Assembly: GCF_038095995.1 (NCBI RefSeq)
Contig: NZ_CP146005.1
Coordinates: 248,001 to 312,000, forward strand
Length of the DNA: 64,000 nt
From: Mesomycoplasma ovipneumoniae
Lineage (GTDB): Bacteria; Bacillota_I; Bacilli_A; Mycoplasmatales; Metamycoplasmataceae
Direction of reading: 5' to 3'
Shown: positions 1-11,279 of the stretch, one piece after another
Numbering within the stretch: the first letter of the stretch is position 1
Layout of the letters: each line of letters opens with the position of its first letter
The notes under the pieces: model-generated
Told to the model about the DNA's origin: nothing
Databases searched by the model: none
What the model saw: only the letters and a program-made list of their open reading frames with translations
Translations under genes and position numbers: made by a program

Positions 1-91
1 AAATTGTAACCAACTTTTACCAAAAAACTTAAAAAAGTCCCTAAAACCGGATACTTTTTTAAAATTACCTTATGAAACTGGGAAACTCGGG
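1..91 (+). repeat. alpha repeat, copy 3 (right end only)
   Basis: The first 91 bases match the right-hand end of the alpha elements at 20319-20712 and 30220-30645 almost base for base. They finish with the same terminal inverted repeat, AAACTGGGAAACTCGGG, at 75-91. The left part of the element lies outside the window, so its length, cargo and flanking duplication cannot be judged. Confidence 0.85.
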
Positions 92-488
92 AAAAATTTG
101 CTATAAATTAACGTAGAAACAAATTTTCAAAATAAGATTTTTCTATCGGAGTTCTGATTGCTAACAGCACTAATCTTAATTTACTTGATAGTGCAACGTA
201 TATTTATAGTATTTTAGGCCCAGTTCTGTTGAATTTAAAAAACAAAATGTTTTGATAAAAACTCATAAAGAAATGATTTTTAAGTTAAAAAATTTCTTAA
301 AATATCACGATATAACAGATTTATTTTCATACACAAGCTTTAATTTTACACTAAATATTTAAAAAAGAATGGTTTTAACCACATAAATTAGCATAAAAAT
401 TTGCTCGTGTGATCGAATTTAGCGTACATTTATTCATTATTAAAGACAAAATGTCGTCATATGATCATGCTAAAGTGGCAAATTTCTA
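92..488. other. non-coding or degraded stretch
   Basis: No convincing gene is seen between the alpha repeat end and the stop codon of mnmE. On the plus strand two short open stretches (about 173-256 and 270-361) translate to plausible-looking but unrecognised peptides interrupted by stops. They may be remnants of a decayed gene or chance. No tRNA, terminator or clear promoter was found. Confidence 0.35.
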
Positions 489-1817
489 TTATTTTCCTAG
501 ACAAAACCGTGAAAAAATTGAATCAAGCAAGTTTTCATCGTCCGTTCTGCCAAAAATAGTTTGCAATTCTCTTCAAGCATTACGCAAATCTACAATGGCA
601 ATTTCAGGTCCAAAACCAGATTCTAGACTATTTTTAGCCTCAATAATTGCTATTTTTGCTAGTTCTATCTGTGAAATTTGGAATGAATTAGCGACAAATT
701 GATTTTCTTTTCCCAAAAAGGCAAAAATACTTTTAATTTTTTCAATTAAGCTACCAATTTGTTTGTTTTTAGCACTAATTAATATTTTATCAGCAAATTC
801 TTCGTTATTTTCAATTAGGTCAGATTTATTATATACTTGTAAATATACTTGATTTTCGCTAATTTTTTCACCTAAATCAAGATGTTTAGATTTTTTTTGA
901 CTTGCATCAATAACATGTAAAATTAAATCAGATTTTTCCATGTTTTCAAAAGTTTTACTAATTCCAATTTGCTCAATTTTTTGCTTAGTTTTTCTGATTC
1001 CGGCAGTATCAAAAACTTTAAAAAGTAGATTGTCAATCACAAAATTACCTTCAACAATATCGCGAGTTGTTCCAGGAATTTCACTTATTATCGCCTTATT
1101 TTCGTCAATTAAAGCATTTAGAAGCGAAGACTTGCCGCTATTGGGCTCACCGATTAAAGATGTCCTTATTCCCTCATAAATTAGTCTTGAATTATCGGCT
1201 ATTTTTATTAATTCATTAAAATTTTTTATTAATTCATCAATTTTAGGAATAAGAATCTGATTTGTCAGAATTTCAACATCATCATATTCTGGGTAATCAA
1301 TATTTACCTCAATAGTCCCGATAATTTCCTCGATTTGTTGGATTAATTTTTTAATAAAGTTTGAACTTGCACCAGAAAACTGTTTAAGAGCAACATTGTG
1401 TTGTGATTTAACTTGTGCATGAATTAAATCATTAATCGCTTGAGCTTTAACTAAGTCAATTTTCCCATTTAAAAAAGCACGTAAACTAAACTCTCCAGGA
1501 TTTGCAAGTCTAGCGAGTTTAGTTTTTAAAATAGTTTCAAGAATTAAATTTGTATTTAAAACTCCGCCATGAGCGTTTATTTCTACAGTTTCTTCGCCTA
1601 CAAAATTTTTATCTCCAGCAAATCATAGAACTAAAACTTGATCAATTTTAGTTTGATTATCATGAATCCAACCAAAAGTTATTTCCATGGAATTACCGAT
1701 TTTCCCGGTAAAAATTTTTTCCATGATCTTAAAGGCATTTGGTCCTGAAATTCTAATGATCGAAATTGCCTGATTTATTGCTCCTGAAGCAATGGCGCAA
1801 ATAGTATCAAAAACCAT
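489..1817 (-). CDS. mnmE: tRNA modification GTPase MnmE
   Basis: With TGA read as Trp this is a 442-residue protein, the normal length for MnmE. MnmE, with MnmG, installs the aminomethyl-type modification on U34 of certain tRNAs. Visible motifs are the GTPase P-loop GEPNSGKSS (about residue 222), the EIPGTTRD switch region, DTAG (G3), NKSD (G4), and the C-terminal FCLGK with the family's conserved Cys at 439. That Cys is only recovered when the gene is extended past the TGA at 573-575, which supports code 4 and fixes the true end at the TAA at 489-491. The start ATG gives the typical N-terminus [12 protein letters not shown]. The ABC-F gene lies 51 bases upstream on the same strand, so the two may be co-transcribed. 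Confidence 0.96.
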
Positions 1818-1868
1818 TTAATATATTCCTAAATTAAATTTAAAAGTTAAAAAAAGTACTTTTATAGT

Positions 1869-3485
<1,617 letters not shown>

Positions 3486-3659
3486 TTTGAGTCTCTTTAA
3501 ATTATAATTTAGTAAAATATCTAAAAATTATATTACAATTTTTATTAAATTAAAGTAAAAACCTAATAAAAAATAACTTCTAAAATTTAATATTAGACCT
3601 CTAATTTTCAATAAAGATTAAAAAAGCTAAAATAAAATGATTAAAAAGCGAGGTTTTTG

Positions 3660-4670
3660 GTGCCAATAAAAAAACATTTTTATAAATTTTTTAGTGGATT
3701 AGCAATTTTGCCAATCTTTTTGATTTCCTGCTCTCAACCAGAAACAGAAATAAGTATTTCTTCTACTCCATCTGTGATTATTCCAATTTCAGAAAACAAA
3801 GATGAATTCCAAAAACAAAATCCGCGTTCATTTGATCTTTATGTTTCGGAAGTAAATGCTATTAGATTAAAGTGATTTTTAAGTAAACCTAGCTTAATTA
3901 ATCTTCTGCCCGAGGAAAAAAGTAAAATTTATGCTTCTGATGTTGCAAAAAGTTTTGTTTTTGATAATAAAAATCGAATTTTAGCTCTTCAGGACAACTT
4001 TGACTCATCTGAGGAAACTAATCCAAATTTTTTGAAAAATATTTTTCAAAAAACGTTTGCAGTTTATTCAGGTAAAAAAATAAATGACGGAAATACCGAC
4101 CTTTTAAATGATTCAGATCAAGATAATTTTGAAAAACATAAAAAAATTTCAAAAATTTTTGTGCAAAACTGACGCTATATTGAAACTAAGTTATTAAAAC
4201 CAAATATTATTCAAAAAGACAATAAAAATTATCTTTTAATTAATGCATATAAATTTATTTTTTCATCCCCTCTTAACAGTTCAAATTCTCAAACTAATGA
4301 AAAAACTGAGACAAAAACTGATAAAAAATGAAAATTAAGCGCCCCAAATATAAAACCAACCCCTATTTTAAGGCTTTTTTGGCATAATCAAAGTTTAGAA
4401 AATCCATTCAAAATTAAGCTTAATTCAAAAGAAAATTTAAACTCTGAGTATGATTTACAGCTAATTAATAATATTGATCAACCCGAATCTGTTGCTGATT
4501 ATAGTTTTAATTTTTCTGATTTAAATCCAAAAATTCCTGAAAGTCCCCTCAAAATTTCAGACACAGATCCTATTTTTCGTGTTGTTATTCAAAGCTTTGC
4601 TATTCCATATCAAGACAGTGTTGCTAATTTTGAAAGCGATAATTTTAAATTTGATTATGAATTTGACTAA
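3660..4670 (+). CDS. putative lipoprotein
   Basis: A 336-residue protein starting with a basic segment, then a hydrophobic run ending in a lipobox (FLISCSQ), so it is expected to be lipid-anchored on the outer face of the membrane. The mature part is hydrophilic, rich in Lys, Asn and Ser, with no domain recognised. The start is taken as GTG at 3660, six bases after AGG at 3651-3653. The in-frame TTG at 3657 is too close to that site. Several in-frame TGA codons encode Trp. A run of 17 A residues lies 58 bases past the stop, followed by an IS3-type element, so the gene sits at the edge of a rearranged segment. Function unknown. Confidence 0.85.
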
Positions 4671-4728
4671 TCCAAAAGCTTTTTCAAATATGAAAATTAG
4701 GTTATTTACGTAAGTTTATCGTTTGAGT

Positions 4729-4745
4729 AAAAAAAAAAAAAAAAA
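4729..4745 (+). repeat. homopolymer of 17 A
   Basis: An uninterrupted run of 17 A lies between the lipoprotein gene and the IS3-type insertion, upstream of the small gene at 6231. Long poly-A tracts are slippage-prone. In some mycoplasmas they control surface gene expression when close to a promoter. Here the IS separates it from the next promoter, so any role is uncertain. Confidence 0.7.
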
Positions 4746-4758
4746 CATTTTCGCTTAT

Positions 4759-6164
4759 TAAGTTAGTACACCAATTTCAGACTTATTCGAAAAAAGGTGT
4801 GTCAAAATGAAACAATACAGATTTACAATTGAAGACAAATTTAAATACATCAAAATTGCCGAATCTAAAGGGCTAAAAAACGCAATTTTGCAATTTGCAG
4901 AAGAATTTAGAGAAATTTACAAAAACAAATCTAAAAGTAAAAAAGCGGATAAAGAATGAATGTTGCATATATACGCTAATAATTTGATAAGAAATTGGCA
5001 AAAAAAGTTTTATAATAATGATATGAAAAGTTTAATTAGTACTCGTGGAAAAATCAAATCTCCACGCAAACCAAAAAAGAAATATACAATTAACGATCTT
5101 TCTGAAAACGATCGTGAAGTTTACCAAGAAATAATTGAAACTGTTCTTAGAAAATACGGGGTTGACCCCGGGATTATTCTTGAGGAGCTCAAAAAACGAA
5201 AACAAGAACAAGAAAAAGATAAAAACAAAATCGAAAATTCCACTAGAATTTGTAGCGTTTTTAAGGTTAATCGCACTTCTATTTATGAGAAAATTAGGGT
5301 GAAAAAACCACCAAAGAAAATGATTTATGATGAAGACTTACTTCAGTGAATTCGCGAAAATTTTATTTTAAATCGAAAGGTAAAAGGCCGAGACATCCTA
5401 TATAATATTTACATAAATCAGGGAAATTATGTAAGCACGTACGTGTTTCAAAAACACTACGAATTTTTAGGATTAAAATCACTAGCTTATAAAAAGCAAG
5501 GAAAACCAGCACCAAAAGAGAAAAAGTTTACGCGAATTTGGACTGAAGATCATATCAAAGGTGAATTTAGCTCAGAAAATTTTGGTGAAAAATGGTTTGC
5601 TGATATTAAATTTATCAAAATTAACAACGAATGATTTTATCTACACTCAATTATTGAAACAAAATCCAATTACTTGCTCAATTTTTCAATTTCTAAAACA
5701 AGATTTTCAGAAGAAACTATAAACTTAGTAAAACAAACAATCAAAAAGTACAATATTAAACCAAAATTTTTCCATTCAGATCATGGCGTGGAATATGCGA
5801 ACTACAAATTTGCTAATTTTTTAAAGCAAAATGGTATCCAACAATCAATGTCGCCAAAAGGTAATGCACTTGCAAACCGTCCTATTGAATATTTTTATGC
5901 GGTTTTTCAACGAGAATTGCTTAATATTGAGGGCGAAAATTTTGAAAATGTGGCTATTGCTTATCAAAAAATAAGTGAATTTATTGATTGGTATAACAAT
6001 GAAAGGCCTCAAAGTTGCTTATCATATAAAACTCCAAGTTATTATATGAGGTAAATTATTTGTCCAAATTTTTAAAATGAACATGCTAGAAAAAATTAAC
6101 AAAAGCGGTGTAATCAAAATCATAGGTAAAAAACTAATTGTCTGAGATTTTTCTACTTATTTAA
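4759..6164 (+). mobile_element. IS3-type insertion sequence, copy 1 (1406 bp)
   Basis: The element contains one transposase gene and is about 95% alike to the 1406-bp copy at 61683-63088. The ends form imperfect inverted repeats of about 25 bp sharing GTA and a TCAGAC core (left TTAGTACACCAATTTCAGAC from 4763; right end read in reverse contains GTAGAAAAATCTCAGAC). The 11-bp direct repeat TTTTCGCTTAT is at 4748-4758 and 6165-6175. The limits were set where the two copies stop matching and the direct repeats begin, so they may be off by a base or two. IS3 elements usually make 3-5 bp duplications, so this length is unusual. Confidence 0.85.
4807..6054 (+). CDS. IS3-type transposase (copy 1)
   Basis: A 415-residue transposase in one frame when TGA is read as Trp, with no programmed frameshift needed. 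It has an N-terminal helix-turn-helix and basic region, then an integrase-core (rve) domain. The catalytic acidic residues are visible as ADIKFI (first Asp), HSDHG (second Asp) and NRPIEYFYAVFQRE (Glu). The end WYNNERPQSCLSYKTP is typical of the IS150/IS3 group. The start ATG follows a GGTGTG site after the left inverted repeat. The gene appears intact, and the second copy at 61731-62978 has the same length. Confidence 0.93.
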
Positions 6165-6230
6165 TTTTCGCTTATTTTTTATTTTTTGTGTTAAAATGTT
6201 AATTGTTTTTCATAATATAAGGAAATTAAT

Positions 6231-6419
6231 ATGCAATTTATTTTAAATATTTTTAAAATGCGAGAGTTTATGTCAATGGTTTTTTCCAAAAAAATCAGTT
6301 TTTTTGCATATTCTTTTTTCAATGCCTTTTATAAATCCATTAACTCTTACAAAAATAAAAATATTTTTAATAATATTAAAAACTCGGCCATTTCAAATTT
6401 AATTTTGTGAAATTTCTAA
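6231..6419 (+). CDS. small protein of 62 residues upstream of opp
   Basis: A short gene with a good ribosome site (AAGGAAA, 8 bases before ATG), one TGA read as Trp near the end, a TAA stop, and its own terminator immediately downstream. The product is basic and rich in Phe, Asn and Lys (begins MQFILNIFKMREF). It has no clear signal peptide and no recognised domain. It lies between the IS3 copy and oppB, 84 bases before oppB and separated from it by the terminator hairpin. It may therefore act as a leader or attenuator-like unit for the opp operon, or be an independent small gene. Function unknown; coding status is inferred from RBS, length and terminator only. Confidence 0.55.
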
Positions 6420-6440
6420 AATAGCATTAAATTTAATTTG

Positions 6441-6466
6441 AAAACGGGCCAAAAACCCGTTTTTTT
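6441..6466 (+). terminator. Rho-independent terminator
   Basis: AAACGGG and CCCGTTT pair around a seven-base loop and are followed by a T run. It lies after the 62-residue gene and 38 bases before the oppB start, so read-through here would set opp expression unless there is a promoter inside the gap. Confidence 0.85.
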
Positions 6467-6503
6467 ATTTAAAAACACTTAAAACTAAATAATAAGGAAA
6501 AAA

Positions 6504-7583
6504 ATGACCCTAAAAAATGATGGTGAACATCGCAGAGATCTGTTAAAAATAGGTATAAACAGAAAAATTATTGATTATAACTTTATTTATACTATTCCGC
6601 CAACAAAGAAAAAGAAAAATCCACTATTAAAATATTTCGGTTTTGAATCGCTTTTTTTCCGTTTTTCGAAAAAAATTGTAAAAATTTTTCTCGAATTTGT
6701 AATAGTGGCTTGAATTGTTGCGACCTTAGTTTTTCTTCTGATTGACTCAATTCCAGGTGAGCCAGGGTTTCTTGATGGCCTAAATGATGCTCAAAAAACA
6801 GCAGAAAAACAACTTTATGGACTTGATTTGCCGCAAGCACAACGTTATTTTAACTACCTTTGGAATTTTATTAATTTTGATTTTGGAATTTCATATAGTC
6901 TAAGACCTCGTGTCGAAATTAGCGATTTTATTTGACAAAGATTTTTCACATCTTTTTCAATAGGTATCGTTTCAGTGATTTTAACACTCTTAGTTGGAGT
7001 TCCACTTGGAATTGCTGTTGGAAAAAATCCAGGTAAGTTTTTGGACAATTTAGCGACAGTCTGAATAGCGATTTTCTCCTCAATTCCTTCGCTAGTTTTC
7101 GCAATTTTTCTTTTAATTTTTGGACAAAGAGCCGGAATTCCTTACATTTTTAATATACAGGATTTTTCCACCTTTGTCCTACCTGCCATCGCCCTTTCAA
7201 TTGGATCTGTAATTAGTTATGTGCGATACATTCGATTTGAGCTTAATAATGAGTTAAATTCTATGCATGCTAAATTTGCGTATTTAAAAAATTTAACAAG
7301 AAATCGCTTCGTTTGAACTCATGCACTTAAGGCTTCACTTTTCCCAATTGCAACATTTTTCCCTTTAGTTGTTTTAGGCTCTTTTGTTGGATCAATTTTT
7401 GTCGAGAAAATCTTTTTAATTTCAGGATCTGGGGGGATCATGATTGATGCAATTCAGTCAAAAGATAATAATATTATTCTCTTTTTAGTAATTATTTACT
7501 CACTTTTGACAATAATTTCTTATACATTACGTGATATTAGTTACGAATTGCTCGATCCGCGAATTAGAAGGAGGGCAAAATAA
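6504..7583 (+). CDS. oppB: oligopeptide ABC transporter permease OppB
   Basis: A 359-residue membrane protein with a long basic cytoplasmic N-terminus (about 60 residues) and then several hydrophobic segments. The DPP/OppB-type permease domain includes the stretch around LLIDSIPGEPG and the EAA-like coupling loop near the KLKNLTRNR-type region. The protein ends in the conserved LLDPRIRRR. It forms half of the membrane channel of a peptide importer with OppC. The start ATG follows AAGGAAAA. Its TAA stop overlaps the oppC ATG by one base (TAATG), indicating translational coupling. TGA encodes Trp several times. Confidence 0.93.
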
Positions 7584-8548
7584 TGAATCAATTTCCGTCA
7601 ATTGAAAAATATATTGACCAAAACTTAAAACCTAATCCATTTTTGCAACCTTTTTCATACCAAATGTGAAAATTAATGGTTGCTCAGTCAAAAAGTTTTG
7701 ATCGTAATTATTTTGGTAAGCCCCGGAATAATTTTTATGAAGTTTTCCTTAGATTTTCCCGTTCCTTTTCAGGTGTTTTTGGAATTGTTACTATTATTTT
7801 CATGCTAATTTTAGCAATTATTATCCCTTTTACAACTGGATCGCCAACTCAACTTCGACCTGATATGAAAAACTTAAACTATTTTACACAAGGATTTATT
7901 TTAGGTACTGATTCTCAAGGTCGCGATGTTTGGGCATTTTTATGACACGGATTGCAATTTTCATTGATTTTAAGTTTTATTGTGGCCCTTTTTGATGTCG
8001 CACTTGGAACTCTTTTTGGAACACTAATGGGTAATTTTGACCTTTTTGACAAAATTTTTACCTTTATTATTAAAATAGTTTCAAATATACCAACAATTTT
8101 AGTTATTATTTTGATGACTTTAGTTTTGCGCCCGAGCTTTTGAGTTTTAGTTTTATCATTTTCACTTACAGGCTGAATCGGACTTGCAAATCAAGTTCGT
8201 GCGCAAATAAAAAGAGCTAGAAACTTTACATGAGTAATTGCCTCACGTGTTTTAGGGACTCCTTCTTATAAAATTCTTCTTAATTTTGTGCCAGTAATTA
8301 TTCCACTTTTAATTACAAATATTGTTTTTGTAATTCCGGGTACAATTCTTGGCGAAACTGGTCTTGCTTTTATCGGTCTTTCACTACCAAATGTTCCAAC
8401 TTTAGGAAATGCAATTAATTCCGGAATTCCAATTGTAACTTTATATCCTCGTTATGTTTTAATCCCTTCATTCTTTTTAATTTTACTAACTTCGTCAATT
8501 CAAATGATCGGAAATTCAGTTCAAGACGCTCTAAGGAGGCAAAGATAA
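7583..8548 (+). CDS. oppC: oligopeptide ABC transporter permease OppC
   Basis: A 321-residue permease with one hydrophobic segment near residue 70-95, the conserved LGTDSQGRDVWA motif of OppC/DppC proteins, and five further membrane segments. The cytoplasmic coupling loop (VRAQIKRARNFTWVIASRVLG) lies before the last two segments. The start overlaps the oppB stop, and the stop is immediately followed by the oppD ATG (TAAATG). It is the second channel subunit of the peptide importer. Four in-frame TGA codons encode Trp. Confidence 0.94.
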
Positions 8549-9958
8549 ATGATTTCTTATTTTTTGGCCAAATTTTCTGAATGCAAAAATGCTGAAAATC
8601 CAACTTTGTGTTATAAATTAGCAAAAAATTTAGACAAGTTTAAAAAAGACTTAGAACTTTTAAAGCAAAAAAACTTGGATCCAAAGCAATATCAAGAAAA
8701 ATTCTTGGAACTTAAAGAAGAATTTTTAGCTTATGAAGTTAATATAAAAAAACATTATAAATCAAAAAAATCCTATAAAATCCAAGCTATTTTAAGCAGA
8801 ATTCAACAATATTGACACACAAGTTTTAACCGTTCTCACTTTGATTTTGAAGCTTTTTCTAAAAATGTTCTCTACAAACAAATTGGCAATAAAAAGTACA
8901 AAATTGTTGCCCAAATTAAAAATTTAAATTTATCATTTGTAAATCCAGCCAATCCTTCAATTCGAAACATCGTTATTCGTAATGCTTCAATTGATTTTTA
9001 TGAAGGTAAAATTCATGCAATAATCGGCGAGTCTGGTTCAGGAAAATCGGTAATTACTTCTTGCCTTTATGGACTTGCAGGCGAAAATGCTGTTGTTGAA
9101 TCAGGAGAAATAAGATTATTTAACAATCCAGTTCATAATTTTGATTTTCGGGCTTGGGAACTTTCAAATTATCGGGGAAAAATAATTTCTGCTGTTTTCC
9201 AAAACCCGATGTCAACTTTGAATCCAACCAAAAAAATCGGTGCTCAAATAATGGAAGGAATGCTGTTAAATAAAATTGTCAAAAATAAAAAAGAAGCCTA
9301 TGAAAAAGCACTTTTGTATTTAAAAATGACAAAAATTGTCAATCCTGAAATGGTTATGAAATTATATCCTCATGAACTCTCAGGGGGAATGATTCAGCGA
9401 ATTGTCATTTCAGCAATTCTTTCGCTTGAGCCTAAAATTATTGTTATGGACGAACCCACTACCGCCCTTGATACAACAGTTCAGGCTTTAGTTCTTGATA
9501 TTATCCGTGATTTGCAAAAAAGACTGAAAATTACGATCATTTTTATAACTCATGACTTAGGAGTAGTTGCTTCACTTGCAAATTACATCACAATTATGTA
9601 CGCTGGTCAAGTTGTTGAAGAAGGAACAAGAGACGAAATTCTTTTAAATCCAAGACATCCTTATACTTGAGGTCTAATAACTTCAATGCCGGACATAAAT
9701 AAAGGTGATCGTCTAGCATCAATTCGTGGGGTAGTTCCATCTTCATTAAATTCAATTGTCGGTGATGCATTTGCGGTTAGAAATGATTATGCCTTAGAAC
9801 AAGATTTTTTTGTTGAGCCAAAATTTTATAAAATAAGTCCAACTCACCGTATAAAATCAGCACTTCTTGATCCAAAAGCACCAAAGGTTATGCCACCAAA
9901 AATTATTTACCAAAAATGACTCCAATTTCAAAAAATGAGGCAAAACAATGAGCAATAA
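8549..9958 (+). CDS. oppD: oligopeptide ABC transporter ATPase OppD
   Basis: A 469-residue ATPase. The ABC domain begins near residue 120 after a charged Lys-rich N-terminal extension that is absent from typical OppD (about 330 residues). It contains Walker A GESGSGKS (160-167), Q-loop FQNPMSTLNP, signature LSGGMIQR (from 277), Walker B with DEPTTALD (from 301) and switch ITHDLG. The C-terminal RHPYTWGLI region is typical of peptide-transporter ATPases. Reading TGA at 9917 as Trp extends the protein 14 residues to a TAA at 9956, so it overlaps oppF by 11 bases. Powers peptide import together with OppF. Confidence 0.95.
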
Positions 9959-11279
9959 TTCTAAATTTTATCTTGAAAAAAACACTTATTTTTTTGGTAA
10001 GATCGTCCGTCAAACTTGGCGTCAGCTGACTCCTGGTGTTAAAAAAATGCTTGAATCTAAGGGCAAAAAACCAATTGTTAGCTTTGAAAATGTCGATATT
10101 ACTTATGGAAGTGGTAACCGAAAAAACAAAGTTATTCACGACATAAGCTTCAATATTTATGAAGGTGAGGTTCTCTCATTTGTTGGTGAGTCTGGTTCTG
10201 GAAAGTCAACAACTGGGTCAGCGCTGGCTGGCTTGGTTCCGCGAAGTTTTGGGAAAATCACTATTAATAATTTAGAATTGCCAAAAAATACTCGTAAAAT
10301 CCGGGCTAAAATTCTTGATGAGTTAGTTTCAAATGTGCAAATGATTTTCCAAGATCCACTTTCTTCACTTAATCCTTATAAAAATATTTACGATGTAGTC
10401 ACCGAAGGAATTGTCAACCTTGAACAGCGCAAAAAAGGCTCAATAAAACTACTTTTTTCACAACATTATTATCAAAATACCTTTGAAATGTTAGTGAAAA
10501 TTCTTAAAAACCAAAAAGTTCCCCTAAATTTAATTAGCCAAATTACCGATTTATTTTACAAAAATACAGCCCAGGCTTCAGTTCCTGAATTATTTACTAA
10601 TTTAATCAATCACCTTAAAAAAACCAGCGCAATTCACCCAAAAATCACCGATTTTATTGAAAAAAAATCACAGTTTTTAAACAATCTTTTACAAAAGCCA
10701 ACAAAGGATGTTACTTATAAATACGTCACTGACATGCTTGCATCAGTTGGACTTGATAGTTCAGTTTTATCAAGATTTCCTTTAGAATTTTCGGGAGGAC
10801 AACAACAAAGAATCGGAATTTGTCGAGCTTTATTACTTAGACCAAAAATTCTTGTTGCCGATGAGCCAATTTCGGCGCTTGATGTTTCAATTCAAGCCCA
10901 AATTATCAACATTTTTAAAGATTTAAAGGAAAAATATAATTTAACAATATTTTTCATTTCGCACGATCTTCGAATGGTTGAATATATTTCAGACCGAATT
11001 GCCGTTGTTTATCGCGGTCGAATTTTAGAAATTGGCCCAACAAAAGAAATAACCCAAAAATTTTTACACCCTTATACAAAATCACTAATTGAATCAATCC
11101 CAACAATTGAATCAAAAGGTGAATCACTTGCAGGATATATTTATGATCCAAAAATGCACCAATATTCAGAATCTAACCAACCTGAGTGGATTGATTTAGG
11201 AAATAATCACTATATTTTAGCCACTTTTTCTGAAGTAAAACGTTGGAGATTAGGAGACTATAATTATGAAAAAAACTAG
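9948..11279 (+). CDS. oppF: oligopeptide ABC transporter ATPase OppF
   Basis: A 443-residue ATPase with Walker A GESGSGKST (from 80), Q-loop MIFQDPLSSLNP, signature FSGGQQQRIG (from about 281), Walker B VADEPISALD and switch ISHDL, ending in the peptide-transporter C-terminal region (HPYTKSLI). Between Q-loop and signature there is an insertion of roughly 90 residues (about 160-250), mostly helical-looking and Lys/Leu-rich, compared with the usual family layout. The gene overlaps oppD by 11 bases and the following gene by 14 bases. It is the second ATPase of the importer. Confidence 0.95.
   Translation: MSNNSKFYLEKNTYFFGKIVRQTWRQLTPGVKKMLESKGKKPIVSFENVDITYGSGNRKNKVIHDISFNIYEGEVLSFVGESGSGKSTTGSALAGLVPRSFGKITINNLELPKNTRKIRAKILDELVSNVQMIFQDPLSSLNPYKNIYDVVTEGIVNLEQRKKGSIKLLFSQHYYQNTFEMLVKILKNQKVPLNLISQITDLFYKNTAQASVPELFTNLINHLKKTSAIHPKITDFIEKKSQFLNNLLQKPTKDVTYKYVTDMLASVGLDSSVLSRFPLEFSGGQQQRIGICRALLLRPKILVADEPISALDVSIQAQIINIFKDLKEKYNLTIFFISHDLRMVEYISDRIAVVYRGRILEIGPTKEITQKFLHPYTKSLIESIPTIESKGESLAGYIYDPKMHQYSESNQPEWIDLGNNHYILATFSEVKRWRLGDYNYEKN

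Noticed and set aside
92-488. A possible pseudogene on the plus strand
   Set aside because: Short open stretches give protein-like sequence but no recognisable family, and no start or ribosome site; described only as a gap.
9948-11279. OppF insertion (about residues 160-250) as a separate domain of interest
   Set aside because: Enlarged OppF proteins are usual in mycoplasmas; the insertion has no recognisable motif.
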